Below are positions 17,895 to 25,626 of a DNA stretch of 64,000 nucleotides, in pieces. The stretch is from an uncultured Draconibacterium sp. GTDB taxonomy: Bacteria; Bacteroidota; Bacteroidia; Bacteroidales; Prolixibacteraceae. A model generated the notes under the pieces. It ran no database searches. It saw nothing but the letters and a program-made list of their open reading frames with translations, and was not told the origin of the DNA. The stretch spans positions 67,001 to 131,000 of the forward strand of contig NZ_OY776411.1 of the NCBI RefSeq assembly GCF_963675585.1, written 5' to 3'. Position numbers and translations under genes: made by a program. Position 1 is the first letter of the stretch. Each line of letters opens with the position of its first letter.

Positions 17895-18722
17895 ATGTCA
17901 ACCACCAAAGTACTTATCACTGTAAAAACCTATCCTTCATTATCTGAAAAATATGATGAACTAGTTTGTACAGCCGGTTTTACAGAAGACGGCAGATGGA
18001 TTCGCATATTCCCGGTTCCTTTTCGAAAGCTGAACTATGCAAGTCAGTATGAAAAATGGCAATGGATTGAATTGGATTTAACGAAAAATACATCGGATTT
18101 TCGCCCAGAAAGCTACCGGCCAGCCAATCTTGATAAAGATATTTTTATGTTGGATAAGATGAATACCAAATTCAATTGGGCAGAGCGCAATAAGATCACA
18201 TTAAAAAATGTTTGCACAAACCTTACGGAACTTATTGATCGAGCAAAAGACAAGACTGAAAAAACCTCTTTATCCATAGTTAAACCAAAGAAAGTAATTG
18301 ATTTTATTTGGGAACCTTGTGAACGGGAATGGCCAAAGAAAAAGCTTGATGCAATTTATGCTAATAATGCACAGGGCAGTTTATTTGATATTGAAGAAAC
18401 CAAAGCCATTTTTCAGATTGTAAAGAAACTTCCATATAAGTTCTCATATAAGTTTACAACCGATGATGATGTTCTTCGAACAATTATGATTGAAGATTGG
18501 GAACTGGGAGCACTTTATTGGAATTGTTTAAAAAATGCGGATGGTGATGAAGATGAGGCTTGTCGGAAGGTTAAGGTGAAATATTTCGATTGGATGTATA
18601 AAAAACGTGACTTATATTTTTTTATGGGAACAACAAAATTACATCATTTTGTCTCTCCAAATCCATTTATAATAATTGGGGCGTACTATCCTCCTAAAGT
18701 TGAACAACTTAGCTTGTTTTAA
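17895..18722 (+). CDS. Unknown protein with a C-terminal beta-clamp-binding motif
   Basis: 275 aa, soluble, no signal or TM segment. I do not recognise the fold. The N-terminus (VLITVKTYPSLSEKYDELVC then GRWIRIFP) and the C-terminal part (YFFMGT, then PFIIIGAYYPP) look beta-rich. The very last five residues are QLSLF (271-275), an exact match to the consensus peptide that docks on the bacterial DNA sliding clamp; QGSLF at 160-164 is a weaker second candidate. This suggests action on replicating or damaged DNA, as inference. It is the second gene of an operon with the DUF488 protein and ends before a GATCCGATC-type terminator. Confidence 0.85.
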   Translation: MSTTKVLITVKTYPSLSEKYDELVCTAGFTEDGRWIRIFPVPFRKLNYASQYEKWQWIELDLTKNTSDFRPESYRPANLDKDIFMLDKMNTKFNWAERNKITLKNVCTNLTELIDRAKDKTEKTSLSIVKPKKVIDFIWEPCEREWPKKKLDAIYANNAQGSLFDIEETKAIFQIVKKLPYKFSYKFTTDDDVLRTIMIEDWELGALYWNCLKNADGDEDEACRKVKVKYFDWMYKKRDLYFFMGTTKLHHFVSPNPFIIIGAYYPPKVEQLSLF

Positions 18723-18747
18723 TTTATGCATATTACATACAAAGTAA

Positions 18748-18789
18748 AGATCCGATCCTTATTGATAAACACCAACAAGAATCGGATCT
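18748..18789. terminator. Terminator-like hairpin of the GGATC family, copy 3
   Basis: AGATCCGAT (18748-18756) pairs with ATCGGATCT (18781-18789). It lies between two converging genes and shares its core with copies at 14826 and 16197. Confidence 0.7.
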
Positions 18790-18812
18790 CTATTTTATAT
18801 TCCGAAAATAAT

Positions 18813-19517
18813 TTATTCCATCCAGAATTTATTCTTTTTGAAAATGCTTTTGCTCCAGTAAACAAATGGAGTGTCGGCAGCGGCTACAATAAATTTCAGG
18901 AAATACGTGGTAATAAAAATTTCGAATAACATGGCGGTTTCGAATACGCCGTAAAAAGCGATAAGTACAAAAACCACACTGTCGATAAGTTGCGAAACGG
19001 AGGTACTTAAATTGTTGCGTAACCACAGTTGTTTGTCCTTTGGGAAACGGCTGCGCCAAAAATGAAATGCCCACACATCGTGACGTTGCGAAAGCAGGTA
19101 GGCCGCCAGACTTGCCACCGCAATACGAGGCATCAGACTAAAAATGGTACTTGTTGCATCGTGGGCAACACCTGCGAATTCGTCGCCTGCCAAAGGCAAA
19201 AATGCCAAAGCCAGGTTCATTAAAAGTGTCATCGATATAAGACTGAAAAACCCGATCCAGACCGCCTTTTTTGCCTCTTCCTTCCCATAGTTTTCGGATA
19301 AAATGTCGGTAACCAAAAACGAAGTGGCGTACACAATGTTTCCCAAAGTAGCCACCAAACCAAATAACTCAACGGTTTGGATAACCTGTATATTGGCCAC
19401 AATCACTGAGATAGGTATCCACATGATAAGTCCCCATTTGCCAAATAAACGATAGGCTAAAATGATAAGTAGAAAATTTGCCAGCAACATGGCCAGCCAT
19501 AAAATTTCGTTCTGCAT
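18813..19517 (-). CDS. yhhQ: Queuosine precursor transporter (YhhQ/VUT family)
   Basis: Inner-membrane importer of the queuosine precursors preQ0/preQ1, 234 aa with about six TM helices. Family-typical segments are VANIQVIQTVELFGLVATLGNIVYATSFLV (positions about 38-67, key residues Q44, N60, T65), followed by DILSENYGKEEA and WLRNNLSTSVSQLIDSVVF. The start is fixed by the riboswitch that ends just before ATG 19517. No queuosine synthesis genes are visible nearby, consistent with salvage. Very sure of family; exact substrate inferred from the family and the riboswitch. Confidence 0.94.
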   Translation of the reverse strand: MQNEILWLAMLLANFLLIILAYRLFGKWGLIMWIPISVIVANIQVIQTVELFGLVATLGNIVYATSFLVTDILSENYGKEEAKKAVWIGFFSLISMTLLMNLALAFLPLAGDEFAGVAHDATSTIFSLMPRIAVASLAAYLLSQRHDVWAFHFWRSRFPKDKQLWLRNNLSTSVSQLIDSVVFVLIAFYGVFETAMLFEIFITTYFLKFIVAAADTPFVYWSKSIFKKNKFWME

Positions 19518-19553
19518 TTTTTTATTTTTTAGTTGCAGGGTTATGCCACCTGC
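19518..19553 (-). promoter_or_regulatory. preQ1-I riboswitch controlling yhhQ
   Basis: On the minus strand, P1 GCAGG (19553-19549) pairs with CCTGC (19539-19535), enclosing loop TGGCATAAC. An A-rich tail AACTAAAAAATAAAAAA then runs directly into the ATG. This matches the small preQ1 class I aptamer (five-bp stem, loop ending in UAAC with the ligand-pairing C, A-rich tail). GCAT in the loop is complementary to ATGC at the start codon, so a pseudoknot that hides the AUG is possible, although the tail is longer than in studied examples. Confidence 0.78.
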
Positions 19554-19674
19554 TTTATTTATAATTCAATAATGAGCTAAAGCGTTCAGAAACAGAAGCA
19601 AACCCATATTGTTTATTTTGGGCTGCAAAAGTAAATAAAAAGTTCGATCTACAATAAAATGCCTAATAGTTGTC

Positions 19675-20787
19675 CTATTTGTTTGTTAGCACTTTAAACA
19701 GCCCCTGTTCGTTAATCCAGATTTTCAGGCCATTGGCGGTTTCAAGTGTGGCTGTGTAAATCGTGTTATCGGCATTAAGTTTCAGAGTGTAAGAAACTCC
19801 GTCTGCAGTACCTTTTTCGGGTATATCTAAAAGTGTAAGTGTGGGTGAATACTGTCCGTTTTCGGATTTATAGCTTTGCTGTTTGTAATAAATCAGCCAT
19901 ACATATTTCGCCCAGATTTCCTCTTCGGGCAGGGAGAAACTCACCTTTTGCTGCGTAAGCGGATTTTCTGAAAACTGCACCATACTCCATCGTTCGGGAT
20001 AATGCATGTTTATAACACCCTGCGGACTCCACACCCAATTGTTTTCGGGCAAAAGTTTCTTTTTCCCGGAATCCGTTTTTCGTACATATATTGCATCGAT
20101 TAACTCGGTTTGCCATTCAACACGCGAAAAATTTATCTTCCACACATCTCTGTTTTTGGGCTGTACAAATGGTCCGTCAAGCCTTAGCGACGAAAAAGGA
20201 ATTTGCATTTCTACTGTCCACTTTACATCCTCATCGCTGGCATCGTTTAAAGTTCCATCAATGTACACAGCACTTTTAAAACCTTTCGCGTTCCACTCAA
20301 TGTTTGCTTTCCCGCCGTTTCGGTAGGGTTTGTTCATAAACAAATCAAACAAGGTATTCCGGGCGTTTACTTCAAACTCGTAATAGGCGTGCGCATCGCG
20401 TTCGGGATCAATAAAAACTTCGAAATCATTTTCATGATAAACAATCATGTCGTTTTTATCGTAATATGCCCAAATGTGCGGTTCTTCCAATTCTGCATAT
20501 ATATACAAATTGGATTCGTCCCATACCATTTTCATACGGGTTTGGTATGCAGGAGCCGGTTTTACATCTCCTTCAATGTCGTTAAAGGCTTCAGACCATT
20601 TGGCCAATTGCCAATCCTTCTCCCCTGCTTTTCCATCCACATTAATTTCGCCGGTAGTTTTATAAACCACGTACGTTTCCACGGGCTCAAATAGATGCTC
20701 AAACCCTTCCCGGCTATTTTGTGCGCTGCCCTGCAAGACAGTTAAAATCGTTCCCCAAATCAGAAAAATCCCTGTACGAATAGTCAT
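19675..20787 (-). CDS. Secreted protein with CBM9-like domain
   Basis: 370 aa exported protein. Signal peptide about 1-22 (ending QGSAQN). Residues about 45-235 match the carbohydrate-binding module family 9 / DOMON-like fold seen in Bacteroidota: GEINVDGKAGEKDWQLAKW opens it, then MVWDESNLYIYAELEEPHIWA and HENDFEVFIDP. The rest (235-370) is beta-rich with no catalytic motif that I can see. It probably binds a sugar or polymer outside the cytoplasm. It has no glycosidase partner next to it. Confidence 0.85.
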   Translation of the reverse strand: MTIRTGIFLIWGTILTVLQGSAQNSREGFEHLFEPVETYVVYKTTGEINVDGKAGEKDWQLAKWSEAFNDIEGDVKPAPAYQTRMKMVWDESNLYIYAELEEPHIWAYYDKNDMIVYHENDFEVFIDPERDAHAYYEFEVNARNTLFDLFMNKPYRNGGKANIEWNAKGFKSAVYIDGTLNDASDEDVKWTVEMQIPFSSLRLDGPFVQPKNRDVWKINFSRVEWQTELIDAIYVRKTDSGKKKLLPENNWVWSPQGVINMHYPERWSMVQFSENPLTQQKVSFSLPEEEIWAKYVWLIYYKQQSYKSENGQYSPTLTLLDIPEKGTADGVSYTLKLNADNTIYTATLETANGLKIWINEQGLFKVLTNK

Positions 20788-20873
20788 AAAAATCCTGTTT
20801 TACTGCGCAACAAAAGTATCGCAATAAATCGATTTGAGGGAATACCTTGCAGAATATTTAGAGTTTTACAGCC

Positions 20874-21347
20874 TTAGCTCATATCCACATCACGAGTAAT
20901 GTACCCTGCGTAATCTTTTAAGGCAGGCTGGTAATTTTCGTGAAACAACTCTGAAGTTACCATAAAATCGGCCGTTGAACGATTTGATGCCGTTGGAATA
21001 TTATACAATACTGTAATTCGAAGCAATGCTTTTACGTCCACGTCGTGTGGTTGCGGTTGCATCGGATCCCAAAAGAAAATGAGCATATCTACTTTGCCTT
21101 CGCAAATAAGTGCCCCGAGCTGCTGATCGCCACCCAATGGCCCCGACTTTAAGCGGGTAACAGTTGGAGGCACTGCACCGTGCTCTGCGCAACTTTTGGC
21201 AATGGTTTCTTCCACCATTTTTCCGGTTGTTCCCGTGCAGATTAAATCGTGCTGCAGCAGTTCCTTCCAGTTAAAGGCCACCCATTCCATTATGTCTTTC
21301 TTTCTGTTATCGTGTGCAACAATTGCTATATTTTTTTTCTTTTTCAT
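20874..21347 (-). CDS. mgsA: Methylglyoxal synthase
   Basis: Converts dihydroxyacetone phosphate to methylglyoxal and phosphate, bypassing lower glycolysis when phosphate is short. 157 aa, the family length. Visible motifs: IAIVAHDNRKKD at the N-terminus, TGTTG phosphate-binding loop, KSGPLGGDQQ with the catalytic aspartate, and QPHDVDVKALLR with the conserved His/Asp. The C-terminus YQPALKDY is typical. It is a stand-alone gene with about 330 bp of non-coding sequence upstream. Confidence 0.95.
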   Translation of the reverse strand: MKKKKNIAIVAHDNRKKDIMEWVAFNWKELLQHDLICTGTTGKMVEETIAKSCAEHGAVPPTVTRLKSGPLGGDQQLGALICEGKVDMLIFFWDPMQPQPHDVDVKALLRITVLYNIPTASNRSTADFMVTSELFHENYQPALKDYAGYITRDVDMS

Positions 21348-21680
21348 CTGTTTCTAATTTTCTGAAATTTTCATTTCATATGATGCGTCAAAGGTAGATG
21401 CTAATTTAGATTCAATCAACATACCTTACCCAACTTTGCGAAGTTTATTGAAAACTTAATTTCTGTGGAACAAAAAGACCCGCACATCCTGTTTTTCACA
21501 GACTAAACGGGTCTTTTCCCAGGCTTATGGAAGCTGAATATACTGCTGATTTTACCCCCTGTTTCGAGAATGCACCAGTCAAGCTGTTTCATTTTCTCAA
21601 CCGTCCCCCTATAGGAATGGGGACAATCGGTTCCAACATAACTCAAATTCAACTTATGTCATCTTCTGTCTTCTAACAAT
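21348..21680. other. 333-bp intergenic region between mgsA and glmM
   Basis: Contains the terminator-like hairpin at 21472-21517 and a smaller inverted repeat GTCCCC/GGGGAC at 21602-21626. No coding sequence seen. Confidence 0.6.
21472..21517 (-). terminator. Terminator-like hairpin downstream of glmM
   Basis: AAAAAGACCCG (21472-21482) pairs with CGGGTCTTTT (21508-21517) across a 25-nt loop. It lies 160 bp after the glmM stop, so its assignment to glmM is tentative. Confidence 0.55.
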
Positions 21681-23066
21681 CTATGCTGTCAATTCCTTTA
21701 TTTCATCAATCATTTGTACGGCTAGAGCATCGGCCTTTTCCATTGAGTTGGCTTCGGCATAAATACGGATAATCGGTTCGGTATTCGATTTGCGTAAATG
21801 TACCCACGAATCATTAAAATCAACTTTTACACCGTCAATATCAGTCACCTGCTCATTCGCGTATTTCTCCTTCATTTTTTCGAGAATGGCATCCACATCA
21901 ATATCAGGAGTGAGTTCAATTTTGTTTTTCGAGATAAAATAATCGGGATAGGTTTTTCGCAAGGCCGAGCAGCTTAAACCACTTTTAGCCAGATGCGTTA
22001 AAAACAAAGCTGCACCAACCAAAGCATCGCGTCCGCTGTGACTTGCAGGGTAAATAATTCCACCGTTTCCTTCGCCACCGATAACCGCATTGGTCTCACG
22101 CATTTTAGCTACCACATTTACTTCGCCAACTGCAGCCGCAGTGTAATTTTGCCCATGTTTTTCGGTAATTACACGCAATGCCCTGCTCGACGACAAGTTG
22201 GAAACTGTATTGCCCGGTGTTTTACTCAACACATAATCGGCCACAGCTACCAAAGTATATTCTTCGTTAAACATGGTACCATCTTCGTTAATAATTGCAA
22301 GGCGATCCACATCCGGATCAACCACAAAACCAACATCCACTTTATTGCTGCGAATTATTTCGGCTGTTTCTACCAGATTTTCGGGCAGTGGTTCAGGTAC
22401 GTGTGCAAAATGCCCGGTCGGATCACAGTTGATCTCAACTACTTTATCAATTTCAAGGGCTTCGAACAAAGCCGGCATGGCCACTCCGCCCACCGAATTT
22501 ACGGCATCAATTGCCACAGAGAAGTTGGCTTTTTTAATGGCTTCAACATCCACTAAATCCAGGTTTAACACATGCTGAACATGAATATCGGTATAATCTT
22601 TTTCCAGTACTTCGCCCAAATCATCCACGTCGGCAAACACAAAATCTTCCGATTCTGCAATTTCAAGAATTGTTGCTCCCTCTGCAGCATTTAAAAACTC
22701 GCCTTTCGAGTTTAAAAGTTTCAGTGCATTCCACTGTTTTGGATTGTGGCTGGCGGTTAAAATAATACCACCATCAGCCTTTTCTTCGGTAACGGCAATT
22801 TCGGTGGTTGGCGTGGTTGCCAAACCAATATTCACTACGTTGCAGCCCATTCCGGTAAGTGTTGATATAACAAGCGAGCTTACCATTTCTCCCGAAATAC
22901 GCGCATCGCGCCCAACCACAACGGTAATTTTTTGTTTGCCTGAACTTTGTTTTGCCCAGCTGGCATACGATGCGGCGTATTTAACTACATCGAGCGGACT
23001 TAATCCTTCGCCTGGTTTTCCACCAATTGTTCCACGAATTCCTGATATTGATTTTATTAATGTCAT
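21681..23066 (-). CDS. glmM: Phosphoglucosamine mutase
   Basis: Interconverts glucosamine-6-P and glucosamine-1-P on the way to UDP-GlcNAc, for peptidoglycan and LPS. 461 aa, four-domain alpha-D-phosphohexomutase. Motifs in order: SGIRGTIGG at the N-terminus, LTASHNPKQWN with the phosphoserine, VDPDVDRLAI metal loop, GEGNGGII sugar-specificity loop, and RKSNTEPIIRIYAEA phosphate-binding loop. Phosphomannomutase activity cannot be excluded, but the opening and specificity loop favour GlmM. A run of six 10-bp tandem repeats lies 85 bp upstream of the ATG. Confidence 0.92.
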   Translation of the reverse strand: MTLIKSISGIRGTIGGKPGEGLSPLDVVKYAASYASWAKQSSGKQKITVVVGRDARISGEMVSSLVISTLTGMGCNVVNIGLATTPTTEIAVTEEKADGGIILTASHNPKQWNALKLLNSKGEFLNAAEGATILEIAESEDFVFADVDDLGEVLEKDYTDIHVQHVLNLDLVDVEAIKKANFSVAIDAVNSVGGVAMPALFEALEIDKVVEINCDPTGHFAHVPEPLPENLVETAEIIRSNKVDVGFVVDPDVDRLAIINEDGTMFNEEYTLVAVADYVLSKTPGNTVSNLSSSRALRVITEKHGQNYTAAAVGEVNVVAKMRETNAVIGGEGNGGIIYPASHSGRDALVGAALFLTHLAKSGLSCSALRKTYPDYFISKNKIELTPDIDVDAILEKMKEKYANEQVTDIDGVKVDFNDSWVHLRKSNTEPIIRIYAEANSMEKADALAVQMIDEIKELTA

Positions 23067-23150
23067 TTTACTATTTGTTTGAGCGGTTAAAGATAAATAT
23101 TGAAGATGAAATAAGAATTGAAAAAGTGCAAAAGATCTGACAAATTGATT

Positions 23151-23210
23151 GATGGAGGTTGATGGAGATTGATGAAGATTGATGAAGATTGATGGAGATT
23201 GATGGAGATT
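23151..23210. repeat. Six tandem 10-bp repeats upstream of glmM
   Basis: Consecutive decamers of the form GATGRAGRTT at 23151, 23161, 23171, 23181, 23191 and 23201, with two variable positions. The array sits between the glmM start and the stop of the upstream membrane protein gene. Ten bp is close to one helical turn. Confidence 0.9.
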
Positions 23211-23220
23211 GATACTAAAA

Positions 23221-23901
23221 TTAATCCTCGATCTCTTGTAACTCTTTTAAAGTAAGCTTCAGTTTTGTGATGTAGTTTCCGTAAAGCTTTTTAAATCCCC
23301 AACGAAGCGATAGAAAAATTGCACCCCCAACAACTACAATAATTGCTGCAGAAATTAAAACAATCAGAATCAACTGTTTGGTTTCAATATCAACCAATTC
23401 CAGCCCTTCGAGTTCGGCACTGTGGCTCACGCCTTTGATTATTCCCATTGTAAACGCCGATCCCATAGCAACAAGCATTGTTGCCAAAGCCAGATAAAAA
23501 AGGCGTTGATACAAAACTAATGTGCCAATTATCTGAATAAGCGTTTCCTTTAAATCGCAGGCAACATCGCATTTTCTTTTTACCAGGTAGTACTTAATAA
23601 CAAAATAAATGAAGGTTGTAAAAATGAGTACGTTTCCAAAAACAGCAAGAAAAATCACCCAATTCGGAATGGGCATTTCTTTGTAATACTCTTCCATGGT
23701 TTGAGGAGAAAACCAGAAATCGTCGAATGAAAACAACAGAATAAGTCCCAACAAAACAACAAAACCAATTTTAATATTCCGATCAATTCGCTCAATCAGG
23801 CTTTTGGTCCGACTGCCCAGCATTTTGTGCAACTGGTCCTCATCCAGTTCCTTGCCAACAGCCATTTTGTCCCAGGTCTTTTTCAGATCATTTAAATCCA
23901 T
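23221..23901 (-). CDS. Membrane protein, putative anti-sigma partner
   Basis: 226 aa. A cytoplasmic N-terminal segment (LNDLKKTWDKMAVGKELDEDQLHKMLGSRTKSL spans about 3-35) is followed by four predicted TM helices, the first near residue 45 (IGFVVLLGLILLFSF). It starts 5 bp after the ECF sigma gene stop. A second protein of the same layout follows the second sigma gene at 45.5 kb. That repeated pairing suggests a membrane anti-sigma factor, although the zinc-binding HxxxCxxC anti-sigma motif is absent. Function inferred from context only. Confidence 0.7.
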   Translation of the reverse strand: MDLNDLKKTWDKMAVGKELDEDQLHKMLGSRTKSLIERIDRNIKIGFVVLLGLILLFSFDDFWFSPQTMEEYYKEMPIPNWVIFLAVFGNVLIFTTFIYFVIKYYLVKRKCDVACDLKETLIQIIGTLVLYQRLFYLALATMLVAMGSAFTMGIIKGVSHSAELEGLELVDIETKQLILIVLISAAIIVVVGGAIFLSLRWGFKKLYGNYITKLKLTLKELQEIED

Positions 23902-23906
23902 AGTAA

Positions 23907-24395
23907 CTACTCTTCTTTAATCATCAGTTTTTTCAACTTCCTTTTAATCCGGTTCATTTTTACCCTTACATAATTCTGAGTTATTCCGGTAATTTCAGCA
24001 ATCTCCTCGTATTTTTTATTTTCCAGAAATAACAATACAATCGACTTTTCAATTCCGGAAAGTTGCTGAACTGCCTTGTGCAATAGTTTAATGTTTTCTT
24101 CGGTTTCGGTATCGTACTTTACATCTTCTATCTGAAAATTTTCGTACGTTAAATGATTTTGGTCCGGTCTTCGTTTACTTTTCTTAAAGGTTGTAATAGC
24201 CGTATTCAGAGCTACACGATACATCCATGTAGACACTTTTGCATCTCCCCGAAAATTGGGAAACGATTTCCATAGTTGCGCCACAATTTCCTGAAAAAGG
24301 TCACGACGGTCATCATCCGTATCGCAATAAATATTGCATACTTTGTGGATGATCCCCTGGTTCTTCTGAATTATTTGTAAGAATTCCTTTTCCAA
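23907..24395 (-). CDS. ECF-type RNA polymerase sigma factor, module 1
   Basis: 162 aa sigma-70 family protein with regions 2 and 4 only. Region 2 includes DLFQEIVAQLWKSFPNF and TWMYRVALNTAI; region 4 is a helix-turn-helix around ENKKYEEIAEITGITQNYV, ending in the basic VKMNRIKRKLKKL. It is probably held inactive by the membrane protein encoded just downstream. About half of its residues match the sigma factor at 45.0 kb by eye, so the two modules are paralogous. Confidence 0.93.
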   Translation of the reverse strand: MEKEFLQIIQKNQGIIHKVCNIYCDTDDDRRDLFQEIVAQLWKSFPNFRGDAKVSTWMYRVALNTAITTFKKSKRRPDQNHLTYENFQIEDVKYDTETEENIKLLHKAVQQLSGIEKSIVLLFLENKKYEEIAEITGITQNYVRVKMNRIKRKLKKLMIKEE

Positions 24396-24547
24396 AATCA
24401 GCTTATTAGTAACGGATAAAGTTATAAATTACAAATCCCAACAGCCAAATATCAATTAAATTCCAGAATTCAGGTTAATTGCTTGTTGGTTATTGGTTGT
24501 TGGTATTTATTTAAATATTGATTTTTGATTCCTGGTATTTCAGAAAG

Positions 24548-25492
24548 TTACATCATCTTTAAAAACTGTATCTCTTTTTCGGTTAAAAAGCGGTATTTAC
24601 CGCGAGGTAGATTCTTTTTGGTTAAACCTGCAAAAAGTACGCGATCGAGTTTTCTTACCTTGTAGCCAAAGTGTTCGAATATACGCCGTACAATTCGGTT
24701 TTTTCCCGAATGAATTTCAATTCCAACCTCTGTTTTGTCCTCCTGTTTTGTGTAGCTAATTGCATCAGCCGCAATTGGCCCGTCTTCCAGTTCAATTCCG
24801 TCAGCAATCATTTCAAGATGTGCTTTGGTTACAGGTTTATCAAGTGTTACCTGGTATATTTTTTTCTTGTTGTGACTCGGATGCGTTAACTTTTTCGACA
24901 AGTCGCCATCGTTTGTAAAAAGCAACAAGCCGGTTGTGTTTCTGTCTAAACGCCCCACCGGATAAACACGTTCTGTACAGGCATCTTTTATCAGATCCAT
25001 TACAATTTTATCGGCATGCGGATCATCAGTGGTTGTCACGTAATCTTTCGGCTTGTTTAGTAATAAATACACTTTCTTTTCCGCGTCCAGTTTACGCCCG
25101 TCGAAACGAACCTCATCGCCCGGCATAACACGCATTCCCATTTCGGTTACCTGTTTTCCGTTAATGGTTACCATTCCGGCTTCAATATAGGTGTCGGCTT
25201 CGCGGCGCGAGCACACTCCGGCATTGGCTACAAAGCGGTTTAATCGCATTCCCTCGGCCGAAACCGTTTTTAATTTGGGTTGCGGTTCGGTGGTCGATTT
25301 TACCCTCTTTTTTACAAAAGGTTTTTTATATGTTTTATGTGGCGAGAATTCTTTCTTTTTGCTCTCTGGTTCAACTACACGTGATTTCCCTTCCCTTTTT
25401 CCAGTAGGTTTTGCACTTGTTCTTTTTGAAGGGCCACCTGTCTTTTTATCCTGACGGCCACCACTTCTTCCACTGCTATTTGATTTGCGCAT
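24548..25492 (-). CDS. RsuA/RluB-family rRNA pseudouridine synthase
   Basis: Isomerises a uridine of rRNA. 314 aa. The first ~80 residues are a low-complexity basic tail (Lys/Arg/Ser-rich) that probably binds RNA, common in Bacteroidota members. An S4 domain follows (MRLNRFVANAGVCSRREADTYI, about 82-103), then the catalytic domain with GRLDRNTTGLLLFTNDG containing the catalytic Asp, and KIYQVTLDKPV. The family is certain; target site (RluB-, RluE- or RluF-like) is not determined. It overlaps nothing and is separated from the dGTPase gene by about 130 bp. Confidence 0.92.
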   Translation of the reverse strand: MRKSNSSGRSGGRQDKKTGGPSKRTSAKPTGKREGKSRVVEPESKKKEFSPHKTYKKPFVKKRVKSTTEPQPKLKTVSAEGMRLNRFVANAGVCSRREADTYIEAGMVTINGKQVTEMGMRVMPGDEVRFDGRKLDAEKKVYLLLNKPKDYVTTTDDPHADKIVMDLIKDACTERVYPVGRLDRNTTGLLLFTNDGDLSKKLTHPSHNKKKIYQVTLDKPVTKAHLEMIADGIELEDGPIAADAISYTKQEDKTEVGIEIHSGKNRIVRRIFEHFGYKVRKLDRVLFAGLTKKNLPRGKYRFLTEKEIQFLKMM

Positions 25493-25626
25493 AACTAAAA
25501 TAATTTGTGCAAAGGTCGTTTTTTTTTACGACAATTTTACATTCACTTTCAGAATGACTAAAACGCTCTTTTTTGCCCCGGCTGTTTCCGCTGAAACTTA
25601 TGATTGCACAGATAAACCATTCTAAA

